The translations under genes were made by a program, and so were the position numbers. A stretch of DNA of 64,000 bases from Lycorma delicatula (Eukaryota > Arthropoda > Insecta > Hemiptera > Fulgoridae): NCBI RefSeq assembly GCF_047948215.1, contig NC_134463.1, positions 56,984,201-57,048,200 on the forward strand. The letters run 5' to 3'. The notes beneath the pieces were generated by a model. That model ran no database searches, was not told the origin of the DNA, and saw only the letters and a program-made list of their open reading frames with translations. Below, piece by piece: positions 62,901-64,000 of this stretch (position 1 is its first letter; the number at the start of each line of letters is the position of its first letter).

Positions 62901-64000
62901 GTCTTGATCCAATTAATTATGAAGCTTTTACAATATTTCGCGGCGCCCCTGTTAAGAGGCTGCGGCTCCCTGGGGCGCCGCGGTGCACAGTTTGGGAATC
63001 ACTGCTCTAGCTACTTCCATTGCCTAAGTCACATGGAAATTTGATTCATAAATGTATTTTCTCCGTTATGCTGTCGGCTACGACTATTTATAGTCTTACA
63101 GACTGCTGAGCGGTGAACACAAAAATTTTGTGCACCTTCGGTTTGAAATCGGTTGTCACTTACGAATCGCAAAAATATTTTCATTTTCTGGCGTGTGTTG
63201 AGAGCTCCTCTCCTAGTTTCATCTGCTTCTCCCAAAAAGTGATCTGTAATGTAATTTATGTCTTCGCTTTCAAATCGCAATAAAATCTTTGAATCTCTGT
63301 GGCTAATACCCTTTCTTTCGAAATAAGTGTTCTGTTGGAAATCTTATAAACTCGGCCATATGTCTCAAATTAAAATGCAAGTCGCCATTGTTGTAATCCT
63401 AATACTTTCAATAGCTACCTTAAAAATAAATAAGTGTTACCTTATTCATTTAAGTCAATTTCTGTTTTTATTCAACTGAAAGTAAGACAATTACTGGAAA
63501 AACTCTAAGTAAGTTCTTTTTCGGTAAGTCAGTACTGATTATATTATAAGTTTACTTATTGCTGAGAGAAAACACTTAAGTTTTAAGGAATCCTTTCGTT
63601 TTATTCAATTTATCGCGAGTAAATACTTAAAAGAGTAAAGTAGGAAGATAATACTTATTTTATTCAATATACCTGTGAAGAAAATCAATGCTATAATCTG
63701 CTTTAAAGGAAAGTAATTTATAAAGCATGAAGATAAAAATAAATATTTTCAATTCTTTTATTTAAAGTACTGAATTATTTTTAAGTTACCTAAATGTAGT
63801 AAGTACTGGTTAGAATTAACAAATAAATTGATTTCTTGTGGCTCACAATTTACAGATTTTCTCTCAACTTCATACATTTACCTGAATATACACCAGCGAA
63901 GGTTGTTTTAATGTTACAAGTCGATGCAATAGCACTAGCTATTATAATACCAGTTACTGGCATGGCGTCTAAAAACCCTCCAAGTATATTGGATAAGCTT
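44764..64000 (-). CDS. SLC26A11-like: Second SLC26 transporter gene, paralogue, 3' five exons (partial)
   Basis: Minus-strand gene read from the window end: exons 64000-63882 (incomplete), 59039-58899, 53822-53677, 46300-46136, 44925-44764. Junctions keep one open frame, and lengths and phases of the internal exons (141, 146, 165 nt) equal those of the plus-strand gene. Encodes the last membrane helices and a STAS domain, ending in TAA at 44766-44764. Its 3' end faces the 3' end of the other gene across about 9 kb of nested repeats. No stop or frameshift occurs in any exon, so it looks intact. Its anion-site motif is altered (see the first exon). The 5' exons continue beyond 64000. Confidence 0.9.
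44926..46135 (-). other. Last intron of minus SLC26 gene
   Basis: GC donor at its 5' end (46135-46134). Contains (GT)n/(TG)n-rich sequence at about 45646-45680, a repeat-like block with a GGGGGCGCTGC stretch near 45783-45793, and (AT)n at 46091-46106. No gene. Confidence 0.6.
46136..46300 (-). CDS. SLC26A11-like: SLC26 minus gene, exon 4 visible (STAS domain), GC donor
   Basis: Acceptor TTTGTTCAAG, then VPQSDQTFIELKPDRGMYFP and KKLPIVVNCNYFTEIDYTSLQ, 165 nt, phase 0 at both ends like the plus-gene partner. The exon must end at CAG|GCATGT. Using the nearest GT, four bases further on, would put the next exon out of frame with an early stop. The intron is therefore of the rare GC-AG class. An (AT)n run follows in the intron. 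Confidence 0.9.
46301..47120 (-). other. Intronic sequence, nothing recognised
   Basis: Part of the 7.4 kb intron of the minus SLC26 gene. No coding or mobile signature. Confidence 0.5.
47122..47830 (+). mobile_element. Mariner fragment with one terminal repeat
   Basis: Begins after a TA with CGAGGGCTACCTCTAAAGTA, a mariner-style terminus. The plus strand encodes NVTNEKNVQKWCEKFRNNRI, NVHDEEYSGKHSIITKDLLK and RVDDEISKGRSTISDLALLF (47292-47582), then in another frame VTGDETWISYYTPERKRQSS. The matching right terminus was not found; the catalytic second and third Asp regions are missing. Confidence 0.8.
47292..47582 (+). pseudogene. Mariner transposase, N-terminal part
   Basis: 96 codons of the helix-turn-helix and linker region (WC.kF..gr.nVhDe..sGrps.it.dl...vd..i...rr.ti..la..f...s...i..iv...L). 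Followed after a frameshift by an intact TGDETW, so this copy keeps the first catalytic Asp that the copy at 18736-20058 lost. Confidence 0.85.
48255..48530 (-). repeat. Duplicated GC-richer motif in the LINE 3' UTR
   Basis: 48262-48300 (TCCGAGATGGGTGTAAAGGG, ending GGATAAC) and 48478-48515 (TTCGGATAGGGAGTGTAAAA, ending GGATAAC) are similar units, each followed by A-rich sequence. May be a repeat within the 3' UTR recognised by the RT, as in other LINEs. Confidence 0.5.
48699..48965 (-). pseudogene. LINE RNase H fragment
   Basis: Reads NPDAVVYTDGSKQNDTVGCA, FVVNERTYMFGLIGITSVYI and AELFAL. 'vytDGSk....vGcAfv.......l....sVf.AEl.Al' is the first half of RNase H, with the catalytic Asp (TDGS) and Glu (AEL) present. 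The end is lost. Confidence 0.85.
49676..50300 (-). pseudogene. LINE endonuclease and RT junction
   Basis: 50300-50118 reads MSERYDCLVDSRESGGVAIF and LHICNLYLSPNS, then 50080 onward SPSLIVGDFNAHHISWGSTF and CSTRGNMINR: the GDFNAH..WGs endonuclease block. The same open stretch passes within about 40 codons into VPQDSVLSAATLFSIAINSI and SLFIDDFAIYIAS, the GvPQGSvLSv.LF.iaIn.i....LfvDDfai RT blocks. Several hundred RT codons are therefore deleted. The FIDDF box keeps both catalytic Asp residues; SV-L keeps the loop. Confidence 0.85.
50583..50858 (-). pseudogene. LINE Gag C-terminal Ser/Thr-rich region
   Basis: 91 codons: MLSEQVATLTATISELTKTN (heptad-like, coiled-coil character) followed by a Ser/Thr/Pro-rich tail (SGMSSTTPHPSKSPPHH). 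Coiled-coil plus low-complexity tail is usual for the end of LINE ORF1 of this group; assigned mainly from position between Gag and endonuclease. Confidence 0.5.
51061..51435 (-). pseudogene. LINE Gag-like protein fragment
   Basis: Reads MDITEIVDELLPQDVVEVKR, EEPTPSLILTFNLSVPPEKI, KVGYCLVRVWGMTTHTQPTA and MFQMPRIWSHY. The last part is a decayed 'RCFqCQ.fGH' zinc knuckle and CSMCKKK is its partner. A second copy of the same region lies at 55017-55328. Gag proteins of this type bind the element RNA. Confidence 0.8.
52263..53676 (-). other. Intronic sequence, nothing recognised
   Basis: AT-rich remainder of the 7.4 kb intron of the minus SLC26 gene. Confidence 0.5.
53677..53822 (-). CDS. SLC26A11-like: SLC26 minus gene, exon 3 visible (membrane domain end)
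   Basis: Acceptor AAAATTGCAG, donor CACAAG|GTAATC; 146 nt. Encodes a hydrophobic stretch (IGFIIMMITILLTIF), RTLSEGLIGGIIISLIQL and CTWSRPQISVEEHK, parallel to the plus exon 27985-28130. The plus gene has [10 protein letters not shown] where this one has LSEGLIGGII, so the helix is conserved but diverged. Confidence 0.9.
53823..54950 (-). other. Intronic sequence with a 22 bp short tandem repeat
   Basis: Intron of the minus SLC26 gene. At 54768-54822 a 22 bp unit (GCCAACATTTTTAAAAATGC plus two bases) occurs about two and a half times. Otherwise no content recognised. Confidence 0.6.
54990..56030 (-). mobile_element. LINE copy 2, 5' part only
   Basis: Same family and strand as the LINE at 48250-52262. 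55328-55017 encodes ANELHPQDVVEMKHILKHQS, GLEESTPSLILTFSLPLPSE and RVQPFISNTRRCFQC, matching the Gag piece with the zinc knuckle start RCFQC better kept. 55440-55980 matches 51800-52190 (5' UTR and upstream Gag). Homology ends abruptly near 54990, so the 3' half is missing. Confidence 0.8.
55017..55328 (-). pseudogene. LINE Gag-like protein fragment, copy 2
   Basis: 103 codons, MRLTDMGGINIKAVCHKSLN... then the conserved DVVEMKHILKHQSG segment and the first Cys of the zinc knuckle. Upstream part (RLTDMGGINIKA) is also readable at about 51520-51480 on the minus strand of copy 1. Confidence 0.8.
56196..56390. other. GC-rich island of about 190 bp
   Basis: Abrupt switch to high GC in AT-rich surroundings (GGCCGACCTCAGGGCTCCCA onward; CCGCGGCCGATTCCGG). 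A plus-strand frame stays open across it (SRPTSGLPGVSRG... to LLSWL, 56144-56389). No family recognised. May be a captured or inserted fragment from another genome or element 5' UTR. Confidence 0.6.
56560..56720 (-). repeat. Probable retroelement 3' tail
   Basis: Contains GAACACACAAACAAACAAGC next to a C-run (56567-56576). Sequences of the type 'giving way to acacaaacaaacaa' are common at ends of decayed arthropod repeats. Classification uncertain. Confidence 0.35.
56721..58848 (+). mobile_element. Tc1/mariner-type transposon with very long terminal inverted repeats
   Basis: Left end from 56721 and right end to 58848 are inverted copies over at least 170 bp. Both contain CATAACCTA, GCTACCCCGGT/GTTATCCCGGT and GGTCGTACTGA. 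Inverted similarity continues inside (GAATTTTTCTAACTTTTC and its inverse), giving arms of roughly 300 bp. The plus strand holds a broken transposase with TEEYADMVGILGMCNSNAIM, FRVNVWCGFF and FQHDGTPLHF pieces (57427-58260). Ends set by eye. Confidence 0.75.
57427..58280 (+). pseudogene. Broken transposase of the EEYADM type
   Basis: MEVTPNLFTTEEYADMVGIL opens at 57427, then NKFYPYHKKPVKHL, FTDEAEF-like VFVYRRSRI (frame-shifted), RVNVWCGFF, a DWLTQLLEFVPFALRRKVYF-like block and FQHDGTPLHFFRVFSI (57849-58211), and LDFCVLGWMKNIVHKT. This order matches arthropod transposases that start with 'ft..EyaDm...yG...gNa' and contain 'FQhDGapaHf...vr..l'. The Asp of QHDG is kept. Confidence 0.75.
58899..59039 (-). 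CDS. SLC26A11-like: SLC26 minus gene, exon 2 visible (membrane domain)
   Basis: Acceptor CTTTTTATTTTAG, donor GACA|GTAAGT; 141 nt. Reads IISLLTIIFLAPYIYFIPKA, then SLSAVIIF and LLWKTD. The IPKASLSAVI core is the same conserved element as [10 protein letters not shown] in the plus gene. Confidence 0.9.
59106..60031 (-). mobile_element. Mariner transposon, internally reduced
   Basis: 926 bp between TA pairs (59104-59105, 60032-60033). Left TGAAGGGTGGTTGAATTGT, right in reverse complement TGAGGGGCGGATGAATTGT. The minus strand has HINASPHRIEQTKKE (decayed HDNARPHTA), YTILTRFDTQEFSLFPKLKR (decayed YSPDLAPCDFhLFPkLK) and KNKETGSPLKEIYSY at the C-terminus. Too short for a whole transposase, so a deletion lies upstream. 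Confidence 0.75.
60032..60500. other. Intronic sequence, nothing recognised
   Basis: AT-rich; within the intron of the minus SLC26 gene between 59039 and 63882. Confidence 0.5.
60800..61556 (+). pseudogene. Harbinger Myb/SANT-like second ORF remnant
   Basis: Plus-strand frames have a Lys/Glu-rich linear character with a KNHFW/TWKK-like start replaced by RFLINP, and RLLDCKEEKNNLL and TQSSSKVLNYISE near the end. Identification rests mainly on position opposite the transposase and on length; motif support is weak. Confidence 0.4.
61826..61890. repeat. tRNA-like segment with opposed Pol III boxes
   Basis: GGTTCGATTC (B-box consensus) at 61834-61843 on the plus strand and GTAGCTCAGTTGG (A-box consensus) at 61879-61867 on the minus strand. 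The two boxes face each other, so it is not an intact tRNA gene. Probably two tRNA-derived SINE pieces or an inverted rearrangement. It lies inside the Harbinger element. Confidence 0.55.
62160..63300 (-). pseudogene. HARBI1-type PIF/Harbinger transposase
   Basis: 63280-63029 reads ALNTRQKMKIFLRFVSDNRF, QTEGAQNFCVHRSAVCKTIN, the N-terminal helix-turn-helix region ('l....kl...LrfLatG.fq...gd..gvs...vs..i'). Further on the minus strand INRKGFTSLNVQIIIDSSEM and IANVNAQWPRNAHDSRIWNL with LLGDSG (62620-62440) form the catalytic DDE blocks (NvQ...D, and w.gs.hDsri, LGDsgY), and VIVERVFNKLKLRFLIIG (about 62380-62320) the Glu block. Stops occur, including one just after LLGDSG. Confidence 0.85.
63882..64000 (-). 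CDS. SLC26A11-like: SLC26 minus gene, first visible exon (anion-site helix), cut by window end
   Basis: Donor TATTCAG|GTAAAT at 63882/63881. Reads LSNILGGFLDAMPVTG then IIIASAIASTCN and FAGVYS, aligning without gaps with [28 protein letters not shown] and IAGVFS of the plus gene. The Thr-Arg pair is replaced by Ile-Ala (Ala codon at 63939-63937). If the exon matches its 162 nt partner, about 43 nt lie outside the window. Confidence 0.88.

Larger units (their letters stand above)
60500..63690. mobile_element. PIF/Harbinger element, decayed, two divergent ORFs
   Basis: A Myb/SANT-like regulator remnant on the plus strand (about 60800-61556) and a HARBI1-type transposase on the minus strand (63280-62160) face each other, the usual PIF/Harbinger layout. 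Flanks carry related AT-rich arms: AATTGAATAAAA with ACTTAAAAGTAAACACTG at 60566-60606 and, inverted, AATTGAATAAAAC with ACTTAAGTGTTTTC at about 63570-63615. The exact termini and 3 bp duplication could not be fixed. Confidence 0.7.

Noticed and set aside
63995..64000. AAGCTT at the window end as a cloning site
   Set aside because: It falls within the SLC26 exon reading frame and continues the conserved protein, so it is natural sequence.

Overview
The window is AT-rich insect nuclear DNA. It holds short exons with GT-AG introns of up to about 9 kb, no operon structure, and a dense load of arthropod transposable elements (mariner/Tc1, pogo/Tigger, hAT, PIF/Harbinger, Helitron, several LINE lineages, a tRNA-derived SINE). 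The repeat mix suggests a hemipteran-like insect; the order is an inference and the species cannot be told.

Host genes. Only two convincing host genes are visible, and they are paralogues arranged tail to tail. The plus-strand gene (nine exons, 2536-35805) and the minus-strand gene (five exons, from 64000 down to 44764) both encode SLC26-family anion transporters closest in pattern to SLC26A11 (sodium-independent sulfate anion transporter). Each has a membrane domain followed by a C-terminal STAS domain. Three internal exons have identical lengths in both genes (141, 146 and 165 nt) with the same phases, so they come from a gene duplication. The 5' exons of both genes lie outside the window. 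The minus paralogue has lost the conserved Thr-Arg pair in the motif that forms the SLC26 anion site, and it uses a GC-AG intron.

Layout. 1-2.5 kb: decayed mariner-type fragments upstream of the first visible exon. 3.7-6.0 kb: first copy of a 2.3 kb element of an unclassified transposon family with CACTG termini. 6.5-9.1 kb: element with long terminal inverted repeats, a Helitron-type helicase remnant and a SINE inside. 9.9-12 kb: decayed Tigger. 17.8-20.3 kb: old LINE split by a mariner. 24.7-27.8 kb: hAT. 31.8-34.1 kb: second copy of the CACTG family. 34.4-35.2 kb: Jockey-type LINE tail. 35.8-44.8 kb: the region between the two gene ends, filled by nested insertions (two mariner-type elements and two LINEs in opposite orientation). 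47-52 kb: mariner fragment and a LINE with Gag, endonuclease, RT and RNase H remnants. 55-56 kb: 5' part of a second copy of that LINE. 56.7-58.8 kb: Tc1/mariner-type element with very long inverted repeats. 59.1-60.0 kb: mariner. 60.5-63.7 kb: PIF/Harbinger element with divergent ORFs.

Most novel item: the pair of 2.3 kb elements at 3674-5969 and 31839-34121. Both have CACTGAT-type terminal inverted repeats, TAA target duplications and fragments of one protein that I recall as a widespread uncharacterised arthropod family. These features point to a CMC-type (CACTA/Mirage/Chapaev) DNA transposon. All transposon ORFs in the window are broken. Coordinates of element ends are read by eye; exon ends were checked for phase, and the nine plus-strand exons join in a single open frame.
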